Shown here: piece by piece, positions 25,148 to 37,278 of the stretch | How the letters are laid out: each line of letters opens with the position of its first letter | Numbering within the stretch: the first letter of the stretch is position 1 | DNA from: Herbaspirillum sp. SJZ107 | Lineage (GTDB): Bacteria > Pseudomonadota > Gammaproteobacteria > Burkholderiales > Burkholderiaceae_D | Assembly (NCBI RefSeq): GCF_006715485.1 | Contig: NZ_VFNH01000002.1 | Location: forward strand, 1,612,001 to 1,676,000 | Length of the DNA stretch: 64,000 nucleotides | Direction of reading: 5' to 3' | Program-made: the position numbers and the translations under genes | The notes under the pieces: generated by a model | The model's database searches: none | Told to the model about the DNA's origin: nothing | What the model saw: the letters and a program-made list of their open reading frames with translations, nothing else

Positions 25148-26199
25148 GCCAGTGCCGAATAGCACTGCGCCGCATTCGGCGGCAATCCGGCGAACAGTTC
25201 CGGATTCGATTCGTCCAGCAACTCGTTTTCCACCAGCAGCCGCACCTTGCCGAGGTAGTCGGTGAGCTTGAGCAGGCGGCCGAGCGGCGACATCCGGGCA
25301 CCTCTGCGCATCTCGCCCTGTTCCGACAGCGCCTGCACCACGGTCTCGGGAAAATGCCATTCACGCGCGATGCTGCAGGCCAGGCGGCGGGTGTCGCGTC
25401 CCAGCTGGGCCAGGAAGATGTCGGAGCCCAGCCGGCGTTCGCCGCGCGCCATCTGGTCCATCAGGCGCAGCGAGACGATCAGGCCGACGTTGTGCAGCAG
25501 CCCGGCCAAAAAGGCGTCGAAGGGTTCGATGCCCATCTCGGCCGCCAGCGGGCGCGCGCTGATCGCGCAGCGCTCCGCATGCTCCCACAGGCGCGGCGCC
25601 AGCCGGCGCGTATAGAAACCGGAATTCACGTCGATGATGGGGCGGAAGGCCACCGTCGTGATCAGCTGGCGCAGGCCCTCCTGGCCGATCAGGATCACCG
25701 CGTGTTCGACGCTCGTGATCGCATTGGCGGCGCCCTGGTGGCTGCTGTTGGCGAGCCGGATCACGGCCGCCACCAGCACCACGTCCGACGAGATGGTGCG
25801 CGACAGCGCGGCGCCCGAGAAGCTGTCGCTGCGCAGGCTTTGCAGAAGCTGCGGGACCAGACCGGGCATGCGCCGCACCAGTGCTGCCCCCGACTGCTGC
25901 GAGGACAGGATGGTGTCGAGCGATTCCAGTACGCGCGCCTCGGTATCGTTGATGTCCAGGCCGCGCTGGTCGTGGCGGTCGAACAGCCAGCTGTTCCAGG
26001 CCCCGTTGATATGGTCGAGCTGCTCGAACGAGACCGGCGGCTGGACCTCGCGCGCGGCAGCGCCTGACAGCGGGGCATCCGGTGGGTCGTCTTCGGGAAT
26101 GCTGCGGCGGACACCGGGAGGCGTGGGAATGGGAGAGCGCGCCGGCGGCACATGTGGTCCGGCAGAGTGGGAAAAAAGCCTTTTCAGCCACCGAAACAT
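25117..26199 (-). CDS. HDOD-domain signalling protein
   Basis: A 360-residue protein. A disordered Pro-rich N terminus (about 10-50) is followed by a central HDOD domain (about 105-310) with the characteristic LVRRMPGLVPQLLQSLRSD, SVEHAVILIGQEGLRQLI and FLAGLLHNVGLIVSL. HDOD domains are HD-like, usually without phosphodiesterase activity, and act in c-di-GMP, motility or stress signalling. The catalytic HD pair is not seen (HN at the corresponding place). The last residues ASHEQAAPA lie in a 60-bp tandem repeat, so the C terminus may vary between strains. Confidence 0.87.
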   Translation of the reverse strand: MFRWLKRLFSHSAGPHVPPARSPIPTPPGVRRSIPEDDPPDAPLSGAAAREVQPPVSFEQLDHINGAWNSWLFDRHDQRGLDINDTEARVLESLDTILSSQQSGAALVRRMPGLVPQLLQSLRSDSFSGAALSRTISSDVVLVAAVIRLANSSHQGAANAITSVEHAVILIGQEGLRQLITTVAFRPIIDVNSGFYTRRLAPRLWEHAERCAISARPLAAEMGIEPFDAFLAGLLHNVGLIVSLRLMDQMARGERRLGSDIFLAQLGRDTRRLACSIAREWHFPETVVQALSEQGEMRRGARMSPLGRLLKLTDYLGKVRLLVENELLDESNPELFAGLPPNAAQCYSALAASHEQAAPA

Positions 26200-26268
26200 T
26201 GTCGGCGTCCCTTTAATGTTAGAAATTATTAGATGTCTTTATTGTAAGCCGACGCCGCCTGAATGCAA

Positions 26269-26303
26269 GGGTAGGAATCTATTCGCGCGGGTAGGAATGT
26301 ATT
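26269..26303. promoter_or_regulatory. Direct-repeat site upstream of the CheW gene
   Basis: GGGTAGGAATcTATT (26269-26283) and GGGTAGGAATgTATT (26289-26303) are nearly identical and spaced exactly 20 bp apart, about two helical turns. They lie between the divergent HDOD and CheW genes and could bind a regulator of either. Confidence 0.5.
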
Positions 26304-26378
26304 TAGAAAAATTGACTGTACTCAAGATTTCCTTAGGGCATTTATCTTAGCATGGGGGACCCTTAGGAGAGAATCGCC

Positions 26379-26861
26379 ATGCACGACATGACCAGCAATG
26401 CAATCGAAGGCGGCACGCGCGCGACGCAGTACCTGAGCTTCACGCTCGGCGGCCTGGAGTACGGACTCGACTTCGCCAAGGTGCAGGAACTGCGTGTGCT
26501 CAAGGCGCTCGAGCGCTTCGCTTCCAGCGGCGAGATCATTGGCGGCGTGGCGGTGTCGCGCGGCGTGATCATGCCCCTGGTCGACATGCGCGCCGCCTTC
26601 GGCAGCACGCCGCACGCGCCCGATCCGATGACCGACGTGATCATCCTGCGCCTGACCAGCTGCGTGATGGGGATGGTGGTGGATGGCGTGACCGGCGTCG
26701 TGACCCTGCACCCGGACCAGATCGCGCCGGTGCCGGGCACCGACTGCATCGATGCCGATTACCTGATCGGGATCGCACAGAAGGGGGAACGGCGCCTGAT
26801 CCTGGTCGATATCGATCGCTTGATGTCGGTGCGGAAGGACGGGGCGCGGCAGGTGGCGTGA
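26379..26861 (+). CDS. cheW: CheW-like chemotaxis coupling protein
   Basis: A 160-residue single-domain CheW. Typical parts are QYLSFTLGGLEYGLDFAKVQELRVL near the N terminus, SRGVIMPLVDMRAAFG in the middle, and VMGMVVDGVTGVVTL followed by YLIGIAQKGERRLILVDIDRL. It couples chemoreceptors to CheA at the inner membrane. It stands alone, divergent from the HDOD gene and apart from flagellar or che operons, so it is probably an extra CheW. GGAGAG precedes the ATG. Confidence 0.9.
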   Translation: MHDMTSNAIEGGTRATQYLSFTLGGLEYGLDFAKVQELRVLKALERFASSGEIIGGVAVSRGVIMPLVDMRAAFGSTPHAPDPMTDVIILRLTSCVMGMVVDGVTGVVTLHPDQIAPVPGTDCIDADYLIGIAQKGERRLILVDIDRLMSVRKDGARQVA

Positions 26862-26879
26862 AGCGGCCCGCGTCTCAAG

Positions 26880-26911
26880 CACGTCGCCTCCGCCTTCGCG
26901 GGGGCGACGTT
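26880..26911. repeat. Single REP-like palindrome
   Basis: ACGTCGCCTCCGCCTTCGCG followed by GGGGCGACGT forms one arm of the REP-like family, at the convergent junction between the CheW and yheS genes. It may end transcription of both. Confidence 0.65.
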
Positions 26912-26933
26912 TGAACGGTAGCGAATACAGCGT

Positions 26934-28967
26934 TTAAGCCATCAAGCCCTCGAGCTGCTCCTGCAACTCCAGCCACTCGTTCTCCAGGTTCCCCAGGTCG
27001 CGCGTCAGGAAGGCCTGGTCCGCCACCAGGTTCTTCAGCGCCTCCTTCTTGTCGGCCTCGTAGATGCCCGGCTCCAGCAGCCGTGCATCCACATCCGCCT
27101 TTTTCGCGTTCAGCTTGGCCATCTGCTCCTCGATGCGCTTGATGCGGTTCTCGATCGGTTTCTTCAAGCCCGCCACGCGCTGGCGCTCCTCGGCATCCTG
27201 GCGCTTCTGTTCCTTGCGGTCGGCCGGCGCGACCGGCGCCGATGGGGCGGCCGGCGCCGAGGGCACCGGCGCCGAGGGCACCGGCGCCGGGGCGGCTGCC
27301 TTGGGTTCCTTGACCGGCAGCGCGGCTGCGGTCTTGCCGGCTTCGACGGTCTTCAGCTTGGTCTTGAACAGCCAGTCCTTGTAGTCGTCCAGGTCGCCGT
27401 CGAAGGGTTGCAGGCGGCCATCGGCCACGATGATGAACTCGTCGGTGGTGGCGCGCAGCAGGTGGCGGTCGTGGGACACCACCACCAGCGTGCCCTCGAA
27501 CTGGGCCAGGGCCAGCGTCAGCGCTTCGCGCGTTTCCAGATCCAGGTGGTTGGTCGGTTCATCCAGCAGCAGCAGGTTGGGGCGCTGCCACACGATCAGT
27601 GCCAGCGCCAGGCGCGCCTTTTCGCCGCCGGAGAAGGGCCGGATCGGGCTGGTCACCATGTCGCCGGGGAAGTTGAAGCCGCCCAGGAAGTTGCGCAGTT
27701 CCTGGTCGCGCACGGTCGGCGCGATCTTCTGCATGTGCCACAGCGGCGATTCGTCGTGACGCAGCATCTCGACCTGGTGCTGGGCGAAGTAGCCGACCAC
27801 CAGGCCCTTGCCGAGGGTGGATTCGCCGGCGAGCGGCGCCAGTTCGCCGGCCACGGTCTTGATCAGCGTGGATTTGCCGGCGCCGTTCACGCCCAGCAGG
27901 CCGATGCGCTGGCCGATCTGCAGCGAAAAATTGATGCCGTGGACGATGGTCTTGGTATCGACCTTGTCGCCGTGCTCGTCCACGATCGGGTAGCCGGCAT
28001 CGACGCCGTCCAGTACCAGCAGCGGATTCGGTGCCGACACCGGGTCGCGGAACTCGAACGAGAACTCGGCGGCGGCGCGCAGCGGTGCCAGCTCTTCCAT
28101 CCGGGCCAGTGCCTTCATCCGGCTCTGGGCCTGGCGTGCCTTGGTCGCCTGGGCCTTGAAGCGGTCCACGAACGACTGCAGGTGGGCACGGGTGCGCTGC
28201 TGCTTCTCGAAGGCGGCGGCGGCCAGCACCAGGGCGGCGGCGCGCTGGCGCTCGAAGCCGCTGTAGTTGCCCGAGTAGCGTTTCAGCTTGCGGTCCTCGA
28301 TGTGCACCACCACGTTCACGACTTCATCGAGGAAGTCGCGGTCGTGGGAGATGATGATCAGGGTCCCTGGATAACGCTTCAGCCAGTCTTCCAGCCAGAT
28401 GATCGCGTCCAGGTCCAGGTGGTTGGTCGGCTCGTCCAGCAGCAGCAGGTCGGAAGGGCACATCAGGGCCTGGGCCAGGTTCAGGCGCATGCGCCAGCCG
28501 CCCGAGAAGCTGGCCACCGGCTGCTGCATCTGGGCCAGCGTGAAGCCCAGGCCCAGCAACAGCTGCTCGCCGCGCGACTGCACGGTGTAGGCGTCGGCGT
28601 CGGCCAGCTGGCCGTGGATCTCGCCGAGTGCGATGCCGTTTTCTTCCGTGTATTCCAGCGCTTCGACCCGTTCCAGTTCGGCCTGCAGCTTGCGCAGGTT
28701 GACGTCGCCGTCGATCGCGTACTCGAGCGCCGGACGATCCAGTGCAGGCGTTTCCTGGGCCACGTAAGCCATGCGCCAGCGCTGCGGGAAGTCGATCGAC
28801 CCCTGGTCCGGATGGAGTTCGCCCCTCAACATGCCAAACAGGCTGGATTTGCCGGCGCCGTTGGCACCGATCAGGCCGATCTTGTCGCCAGGGTTGAGGG
28901 TGAGGTCGGCATCCTGGAGCAGCGGCTTGGTGCCGCGCATGAGGCTGACGTTGGAGAATCGGATCAT
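26934..28967 (-). CDS. yheS: ABC-F ATPase, YheS type
   Basis: A 677-residue cytoplasmic protein with two ABC domains and no membrane segments. The first Walker A is GANGAGKSS near residue 35 with signature FSGGWRMRL. The second is GVNGAGKST with FSGGEKARL. The linker contains the P-site tRNA-interacting region. The start MIRFSNVSLMRGTKPLLQDA and YVAQETPALDRPALEYAIDGD match E. coli YheS closely. A Pro/Ala-rich linker with PAPVPSAP repeats and a C-terminal coiled coil follow. ABC-F proteins act on stalled ribosomes. It lies 67 bp downstream of prmB. Confidence 0.9.
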   Translation of the reverse strand: MIRFSNVSLMRGTKPLLQDADLTLNPGDKIGLIGANGAGKSSLFGMLRGELHPDQGSIDFPQRWRMAYVAQETPALDRPALEYAIDGDVNLRKLQAELERVEALEYTEENGIALGEIHGQLADADAYTVQSRGEQLLLGLGFTLAQMQQPVASFSGGWRMRLNLAQALMCPSDLLLLDEPTNHLDLDAIIWLEDWLKRYPGTLIIISHDRDFLDEVVNVVVHIEDRKLKRYSGNYSGFERQRAAALVLAAAAFEKQQRTRAHLQSFVDRFKAQATKARQAQSRMKALARMEELAPLRAAAEFSFEFRDPVSAPNPLLVLDGVDAGYPIVDEHGDKVDTKTIVHGINFSLQIGQRIGLLGVNGAGKSTLIKTVAGELAPLAGESTLGKGLVVGYFAQHQVEMLRHDESPLWHMQKIAPTVRDQELRNFLGGFNFPGDMVTSPIRPFSGGEKARLALALIVWQRPNLLLLDEPTNHLDLETREALTLALAQFEGTLVVVSHDRHLLRATTDEFIIVADGRLQPFDGDLDDYKDWLFKTKLKTVEAGKTAAALPVKEPKAAAPAPVPSAPVPSAPAAPSAPVAPADRKEQKRQDAEERQRVAGLKKPIENRIKRIEEQMAKLNAKKADVDARLLEPGIYEADKKEALKNLVADQAFLTRDLGNLENEWLELQEQLEGLMA

Positions 28968-28989
28968 GTGAAAACCAGGTTATCGTATG

Positions 28990-29025
28990 AGCCGTCGCCC
29001 CAGCCTCCGCAGGGGCGACGGTTTT
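28990..29025. repeat. Single REP-like palindrome between prmB and yheS
   Basis: AGCCGTCGCCCCAGCCTCCG with CAGGGGCGACGGTTTTTG gives a stem-loop of the same family as at 26880. It lies between two genes on the same strand and carries T residues, so it may weaken readthrough from prmB to yheS on the plus side only. Confidence 0.6.
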
Positions 29026-29034
29026 TGAGCAAAC

Positions 29035-29922
29035 TTATTTTGCCAGTTGGTCGGCGGTCAGCAGGAATACCGTATCGTCCCCGGCACTCGTGGTCAGCCA
29101 GGTCAGCCCCAGCGCCCCGAACGCCGCTTCCGCGAATTCGCGCTCGTTGCCGATCTCGACCACGAGCACGCCTTCCGGCGTCAGGCGCTCGGCGGCGCCG
29201 TCGACGATCTTGCGCACCAGGTCCATGCCATCGGTGCCGCCGGCCAGGGCGATCTGCGGCTCGCGCAGGTATTCCGGCGGCAGCTTGCCCATCGAATCCG
29301 AGTTCACGTACGGCGGGTTGGTGACGATCAGGTCGTACTTCTTGAACGGCACGTTTTCGTACAGGTCGGACTCGACCGGGTTCACGCGGCCTTCCAGCTT
29401 GTAGTCGCGGATGTTGCGCTCGGCCACGGCCAGGGCATCCTTCGAAATGTCGATGGCGTCGACCACCGCGTTCGGGAAGGCGTCGGCCAGCATGATCGCC
29501 AGGCAGCCGGAGCCGGTGCACAGCTCGAGCACGTTCTCGACGCCGTCCGGATCGGCGATCCACGGGCTGAACTGGTTCGGGATCAGCTCGGCGATGAAGG
29601 AACGCGGCACCAGCACGCGCTCGTCGACGTAGAAGTTGTAGCTGCCCAGCCAGGCTTCATTGGTGATGTAGGCGGCCGGCACGCGCTCGTTGACGCGGCG
29701 TTCGATCACGGCCAGCACCTGCAGCACCTCGTCCTGCAGCAGGCGCGCATCCAGGAAAGGGTCCAGCTTGTCGAGCGGCAGCTTCAGCGTATGCAGGATC
29801 AGGTAGGCGGCTTCGTCGAAGGCTTCGGCACTGCCGTGGCCGAAGAACAGCTTGGCGGCGTTGAAGCGGGTGACGGCGTAGCGCAGCAGGTCGCGCGGCG
29901 TGGAAAAATTCGTCGTGGTCAT
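29035..29922 (-). CDS. prmB: 50S ribosomal protein L3 N5-glutamine methyltransferase
   Basis: A 295-residue class I methyltransferase. The SAM motif is VLELCTGSGCLAIMLA, and the catalytic motif is NPPY in LIVTNPPYVNSDSMG, characteristic of glutamine methyltransferases. The N-terminal helical region (RDLLRYAVTRFNAAKLFFGHG) matches PrmB rather than PrmC. It methylates a glutamine of ribosomal protein L3. It lies 13 bp after dapE on the same strand, and this dapE-prmB order is common in betaproteobacteria. Confidence 0.93.
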   Translation of the reverse strand: MTTTNFSTPRDLLRYAVTRFNAAKLFFGHGSAEAFDEAAYLILHTLKLPLDKLDPFLDARLLQDEVLQVLAVIERRVNERVPAAYITNEAWLGSYNFYVDERVLVPRSFIAELIPNQFSPWIADPDGVENVLELCTGSGCLAIMLADAFPNAVVDAIDISKDALAVAERNIRDYKLEGRVNPVESDLYENVPFKKYDLIVTNPPYVNSDSMGKLPPEYLREPQIALAGGTDGMDLVRKIVDGAAERLTPEGVLVVEIGNEREFAEAAFGALGLTWLTTSAGDDTVFLLTADQLAK

Positions 29923-29935
29923 GTCGTATCCCTAA

Positions 29936-32845
<2,910 letters not shown>

Positions 32846-32860
32846 TGCACGGCCCCTGCC

Positions 32861-34009
32861 TCAATTGTCCAGCGTGAACTCGGTGAATGACGGCCCGGCC
32901 GGCGGCTCGGCCGGTTTGGCGGGTTCCTCGGCCTTGGCCGTCTGGCTGTCCGGCCCGTTATTGATCAGCCACAGCAGGTTGGTCGCCGAATCGGCATTCG
33001 CCAGCGCCTCGTCCTGGGTGATCAGGTCGGCCTGCACCAGCTCCAGCAGCGCCTTCTCGAAGGACTGCGAACCCGGCGACAGGCTCTTGTCCATCGCTTC
33101 CTTGATCTGGCCGATGTCGCCCTTTTCGATCAGGTCGGCAACGTAGCGCGTGTTGACCATGATCTCGACCGCGGCCTGGCGCCGCCCGCCAGCCTTGGCA
33201 CGCACCAGGCGCTGCGAGACGATCGCCTTCACGGCGGACGACAGGTCCTGCAGCAGGGCCGGGCGGTTTTCGATCGGGTAGAAGCTGATGATGCGGTTCA
33301 GCGCGTTGTAGCTGTTGTTGGCGTGCAGCGTCGCCAGCACCAGGTGGCCGGACTGGGCGTAGGCGAGGGCGGCGGCCATGGTGTCCTTGTCGCGGATCTC
33401 GCCGATCAGGATGCAGTCCGGCGCCTGGCGCATCGAGTTGCGCAGCGCGATGTCGAAGCTGGCGGCGTCGCTGCCGATTTCCCGCTGGTTGACGATCGAT
33501 TTCTTGTTCTTGAACAGGTATTCGATCGGGTCTTCCAGCGTCAGGATGTGGCCGGAGCGCTGTTCGTTGCGGTGGTCGAGCATCGAGGCGATGGTGGTCG
33601 ACTTGCCGGAGCCGGTGGCGCCTACGATCAGCAGCAGGCCGCGCTTTTCCATGATCAGCTCGGACAGCACCGGCGGCAGGCCGAGTTCGCCGAGGGGCGG
33701 GATGCTGGCCGGCACGAAGCGGAACACGGCCGAGACGGTGCCGCGCTGGCGGAAGGCCGACAAGCGGAAGCGGCCCAGGTTGGGCACCGAGATGCCCATG
33801 TTGAGTTCGTTGTCGCGCGCAAGGTCGGCCATCTGCTCGGGCGTGGCGATTTCGGACAGCAGGGAATCGATGTTTTCCGGCTCCAGCTTGTGCTGGTTGA
33901 TCGGGATCAGGTTGCCGTTGATTTTGATGTGAACTGGGGAATTGACCGCGAAGAACATGTCGGACGCGTTCTTTTCCTTCATCAATTGGAACAGGCGTTC
34001 CATGGCCAT
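32861..34009 (-). CDS. pilU: Type IV pilus retraction ATPase PilU
   Basis: A 382-residue hexameric secretion-type ATPase. It has Walker A GATGSGKST, Walker B-like CILIGEIRDKDTM, the Asp box TLEDPIEYLF, and the His box TLHANN. GEIRDKDTMAAALAYAQSGHL matches PilU; PilT has GEMRD. The C-terminal tail is Glu/Pro-rich. PilU supports pilus retraction with PilT, which is not in the window. It lies between the lipoprotein gene and dapD on the minus strand. Confidence 0.92.
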   Translation of the reverse strand: MAMERLFQLMKEKNASDMFFAVNSPVHIKINGNLIPINQHKLEPENIDSLLSEIATPEQMADLARDNELNMGISVPNLGRFRLSAFRQRGTVSAVFRFVPASIPPLGELGLPPVLSELIMEKRGLLLIVGATGSGKSTTIASMLDHRNEQRSGHILTLEDPIEYLFKNKKSIVNQREIGSDAASFDIALRNSMRQAPDCILIGEIRDKDTMAAALAYAQSGHLVLATLHANNSYNALNRIISFYPIENRPALLQDLSSAVKAIVSQRLVRAKAGGRRQAAVEIMVNTRYVADLIEKGDIGQIKEAMDKSLSPGSQSFEKALLELVQADLITQDEALANADSATNLLWLINNGPDSQTAKAEEPAKPAEPPAGPSFTEFTLDN

Positions 34010-34103
34010 GGTGGTCGCTCCCTTGCTGTGCGGTAATTTTTTGCTGCTGGGAGGATTCTAACCTGTGAAGGGGAGTGCGTGGCAGGAATGGCTATTGTTA
34101 GCG

Positions 34104-34158
34104 AAAACGACGTTCCCAAAACAACGTCGTTCCTGCGAAGGCAGGAACGACGTTTTGG
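34104..34158. repeat. REP-like palindromes between pilU and dapD
   Basis: Repeated arms AACGACGTT / AACGTCGTT and CGTTCCTGCGAAGGCAGGAACG form two overlapping stem-loops. They lie after the dapD stop and before the pilU start, on the same strand, and are AT-richer than the other elements of the family. Confidence 0.6.
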
Positions 34159-34187
34159 AGCTGACTAATTAATTACGGCTCGACAGA

Positions 34188-35012
34188 TCAGATACCGCGC
34201 AGCAGCTCGTTGATACCGGTCTTCGAACGCGTCTGCGCATCCACGCGCTTGACGATCACGGCGCAGTACAGGCTGTACTTGCCGTCGGCGGACGGCAGCG
34301 AACCCGAGACCACGACCGAACCCGACGGCACGCGGCCGTAGGTGACTTCGCCGGTTTCGCGGTTGTAGATCTTGGTCGACTGGCCGATGTACACGCCCAT
34401 CGAGATCACCGAGTTCTCTTCGACGATCACGCCTTCGACGATTTCCGAGCGGGCGCCGATGAAGCAGTTGTCTTCGATGATGGTCGGGTTGGCCTGCATC
34501 GGTTCCAGCACGCCGCCGATGCCGACGCCGCCGGACAGGTGGACGTTCTTGCCGATCTGGGCGCAGGAGCCGACGGTGGCCCAGGTGTCGACCATGGTGC
34601 CTTCGTCGACGTAGGCGCCGATGTTGACGTAGGACGGCATCAGGACCACGTTCTTGCCGATGAATGAACCGCGGCGGGCGACGGCCGGCGGCACCACGCG
34701 GAAGCCGCCCTTGGCGAAGTCTTCGGCGGTGTAATCCGCGAACTTGGTCGGGACCTTGTCGTAGAACTGCATGCCGCCGCCTTCGACCGGCACGTTGTTT
34801 TCCAGGCGGAACGACAGCAGCACGGCCTTCTTGATCCACTGGTTCACGACCCAGCTGCCGCTGTCCTTCTGCGCCACGCGCAGCGAACCGTCGTCAAGGC
34901 CGGCGAGGACGGTGGCGACGGCTTCGCGCACGTCGGCCGGTGCGTTCGATGGGCTGATCTCGGCGCGCTGTTCCCACGCGTTGTCGATGAGGGTCTGGAG
35001 TTGTTGAGTCAT
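34188..35012 (-). CDS. dapD: Tetrahydrodipicolinate N-succinyltransferase
   Basis: A 274-residue trimeric left-handed beta-helix enzyme. Hexapeptide turns are seen ([20 protein letters not shown], then [20 protein letters not shown]), and the N-terminal helical domain is typical of DapD. It uses succinyl-CoA to succinylate tetrahydrodipicolinate in the lysine/DAP pathway. dapC lies 38 bp upstream on the same strand, so the two form an operon. Confidence 0.95.
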   Translation of the reverse strand: MTQQLQTLIDNAWEQRAEISPSNAPADVREAVATVLAGLDDGSLRVAQKDSGSWVVNQWIKKAVLLSFRLENNVPVEGGGMQFYDKVPTKFADYTAEDFAKGGFRVVPPAVARRGSFIGKNVVLMPSYVNIGAYVDEGTMVDTWATVGSCAQIGKNVHLSGGVGIGGVLEPMQANPTIIEDNCFIGARSEIVEGVIVEENSVISMGVYIGQSTKIYNRETGEVTYGRVPSGSVVVSGSLPSADGKYSLYCAVIVKRVDAQTRSKTGINELLRGI

Positions 35013-35050
35013 GATGTCGGTTTCAGGTTCAGTGATGGATAAAACGGTAT

Positions 35051-36271
35051 TCAGGCGGACTTGAGGTCCTTGCAGAACTGGACGATGCGGTTGGCCGCTT
35101 CCAGTCCCTCGTCGACGCCGGCGACCAGCGCCATGCGGATGCGGTTGCGTCCCGGATTGGTCCCGTGCGCGTCGCGCGCGAGGTAGCTCCCCGGCAGGAC
35201 CGTGACATTATATGCGGCGTACAGGCCCTTGGCGAACTCGGTGTCCGACAACCCGGTGCGGCGCACGTCGGCCCACAGGTAGAAACCGGCGTCCGGCAGT
35301 TCGACGTCCATCACTTGCCTCAGGAGAGGCGTGATCAGGCTGAACTTTTCCTTGTACAGGTTGCGGTTCTCCTGCACGTGGGCTTCGTCGCCCCAGGCCG
35401 CGATCGAGGCCGCCTGCACGATCGGCGACATCGCGCCGCCGCTGTAGGTGCGGTACAGCAGGTAGGTCTTCAGCAGGGCCGGGTCGCCGGCCACGAAGCC
35501 CGAGCGCATGCCCGGCACGTTGGAGCGCTTGGACAGGCTCGAGAACACGATCAGGTTCTTGTACGGCTGGTCGCCCGTGCTGCGGCCGAGCTGGTGCGCG
35601 GCTTCGAGCGCGCCCAGCGGCGGCGTGGCGCCGAAATAGATCTCGGAATAGCACTCGTCGGCGGCGATCACGAAGCCGTGGCGGTCGGACAGCGCGAACA
35701 GTTCGCGCCAGTCGTCCAGGGTCAGCACGGCGCCGGTCGGGTTGCCCGGCGAGCAGACGAAGAGCAGTTGCACGCGCTGCCATACCTCGTCGGGCACGCT
35801 GCCGTAGTCGCAGCCGAAGTTGCGCGCCGGCTCGGAATTCACGAAATAGGGCTCGGCACCCGACAGGTAGGCCGCGCCTTCGTAGATCTGATAGAACGGG
35901 TTCGGGCAGACCACCAGCGCGCCGGCCTTGCTGGCGTCGATCGTGCAGTGGGCGATCGCGAACAGCGCTTCGCGCGAGCCGTTGACCGGCAGCACCATCG
36001 TGGCCGGATCCAGCGGCGGAATGCCGTAGCGGCGCTCCAGCCAGCCCGCGATCGCGCCGCGCAGCGCTTCGCCGCCGTGCGTGGTCGGGTACACGGCCAG
36101 CCCGGCCAGGCTGTGCGTCAGCGCTTTCTGGATGAAGGCCGGCGTCGGGTGCTTGGGCTCGCCGATGCCGAGGCTGATGTGCGCATGCTCGGGGCTGGGC
36201 GTGACGCCGGCAAACAGTTGGCGCAGTTTTTCGAACGGGTAGGGGTGGAGGCGGTCGAGATGTGGATTCAC
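35051..36271 (-). CDS. dapC: Succinyldiaminopimelate transaminase
   Basis: A 406-residue PLP aminotransferase of fold type I. It has the N-terminal [21 protein letters not shown], the PLP lysine in [16 protein letters not shown], and the terminal [16 protein letters not shown]. It makes N-succinyl-LL-DAP from the 2-oxo precursor. I chose the GTG at 36271 because family members begin at this NP. A TTG start at 36322 would overlap a TATAAT -10 box at 36322-36327, so the transcript must begin after it. Confidence 0.9.
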   Translation of the reverse strand: MNPHLDRLHPYPFEKLRQLFAGVTPSPEHAHISLGIGEPKHPTPAFIQKALTHSLAGLAVYPTTHGGEALRGAIAGWLERRYGIPPLDPATMVLPVNGSREALFAIAHCTIDASKAGALVVCPNPFYQIYEGAAYLSGAEPYFVNSEPARNFGCDYGSVPDEVWQRVQLLFVCSPGNPTGAVLTLDDWRELFALSDRHGFVIAADECYSEIYFGATPPLGALEAAHQLGRSTGDQPYKNLIVFSSLSKRSNVPGMRSGFVAGDPALLKTYLLYRTYSGGAMSPIVQAASIAAWGDEAHVQENRNLYKEKFSLITPLLRQVMDVELPDAGFYLWADVRRTGLSDTEFAKGLYAAYNVTVLPGSYLARDAHGTNPGRNRIRMALVAGVDEGLEAANRIVQFCKDLKSA

Positions 36272-36321
36272 GGTGGTCCAGACTGGTCGATGTGGGCGAG
36301 CAGGATCAAATAAGGTTGTCA

Positions 36322-36327
36322 ATTATA
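36322..36327 (-). promoter_or_regulatory. Probable -10 box (TATAAT) of the dapC-dapD operon
   Basis: A perfect TATAAT on the minus strand about 50 bp before the dapC GTG. No consensus -35 is seen at 16-18 bp upstream. It overlaps a competing TTG start codon. Confidence 0.5.
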
Positions 36328-36392
36328 GCCACGTGAACGAGAAGCCGCTGTTGCCGTTCAATGTCGGGTCCGATTGGATTAGTATTGACGGC

Positions 36393-37139
36393 ATGCACTA
36401 CGTCCATACCCTGACCGCCCACGCGCGCACCCGCCGCGCCGACCGCCACCTCGGCCTGGCCCTGGCCTTCGTGGCCGGCGCCATCAATGCCGGCGGGTTC
36501 CTGGCCGTGCACCGCTACACCTCGCACATGACCGGCATCGTCTCCGGCGCGGCCGACGACCTGGCGCTGGGCGCAGCCGGGCTGGCGCTGGACGCGCTCG
36601 GCGCCATGCTGTCCTTTCTGATGGGAGCTGCCTGTACCGCGCTGATGGTCAACCATGCGCGCCGCCACGCGCTGGCCAGCCTGTACGCCTTGCCGCTGCT
36701 GCTGGAGGCGCTGCTGCTGCTGGTGTTCGGCCTGCTGGGCGCGCGCCTGGCCGGCGTCGGCGGGCTGTTCGTGCCGGCCACGGTGATGCTGCTGTGCTTC
36801 ATGATGGGCTTGCAGAATGCGCTGATGACCAAGCTCTCGCATGCCGAGATCCGCACCACGCACATGACCGGGATCGTCACCGATATCGGCATCGAGCTGG
36901 GCAAGCTGCTGTACTGGAATGCGGACGGCGAACGCCTGCCCAGGGTCGGCGCCAACCATGCGCGGCTGGCGCTGCTGTGCGGGCTGCTGGGCAGTTTCTT
37001 TGCCGGCGGGGTGGTGGGGGCGCTGGGATTCAGGCAGGTGGGGTCGATGGCGACGGTGCCGCTGGCTGTCTTGCTGATGGTGCTGGCGATCGGGCCGGCG
37101 CTGGAGGATTTAGGACGGTTGACCAGGCGCTTATGGTAA
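36393..37139 (+). CDS. YoaK family membrane protein (DUF1275)
   Basis: A 248-residue integral membrane protein with about six helices. The family pattern is visible: AFVAGAINAGGFLAVHRYTSHMTGIVSGAADDLA at the start and LCFMMGLQNALMTKLSHAEIRTTHMTGIVTDIG in the centre, i.e. two related halves each with HMTG. These proteins are thought to be small-molecule transporters, but the substrate is unknown. It is divergent from dapC, monocistronic, and ends at a REP-like doublet. Confidence 0.88.
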   Translation: MHYVHTLTAHARTRRADRHLGLALAFVAGAINAGGFLAVHRYTSHMTGIVSGAADDLALGAAGLALDALGAMLSFLMGAACTALMVNHARRHALASLYALPLLLEALLLLVFGLLGARLAGVGGLFVPATVMLLCFMMGLQNALMTKLSHAEIRTTHMTGIVTDIGIELGKLLYWNADGERLPRVGANHARLALLCGLLGSFFAGGVVGALGFRQVGSMATVPLAVLLMVLAIGPALEDLGRLTRRLW

Positions 37140-37160
37140 TTGTGTGTGTCAGCTTCCGCC

Positions 37161-37246
37161 CGTCGCCCCTGCGAAGGCAGGGGCCCAAGTTGCACGCGTA
37201 ATGGCAGCTCTTGGAAATTAGGCCCCTGCCTTCGCAGGGGCGACGT
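37161..37246. repeat. Two-armed REP-like palindromic element
   Basis: CGTCGCCCCTGCGAAGGCAG then GGGCCCAAGTT forms the left arm and TAGGCCCCTGCCTTCGCAG then GGGCGACG the right, inverted. It is the best-conserved copy and lies between the 3' ends of the DUF1275 and response-regulator genes. Confidence 0.82.
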
Positions 37247-37278
37247 TCATCCGGCGCGGGCCGAATTGGTGCGTATAC

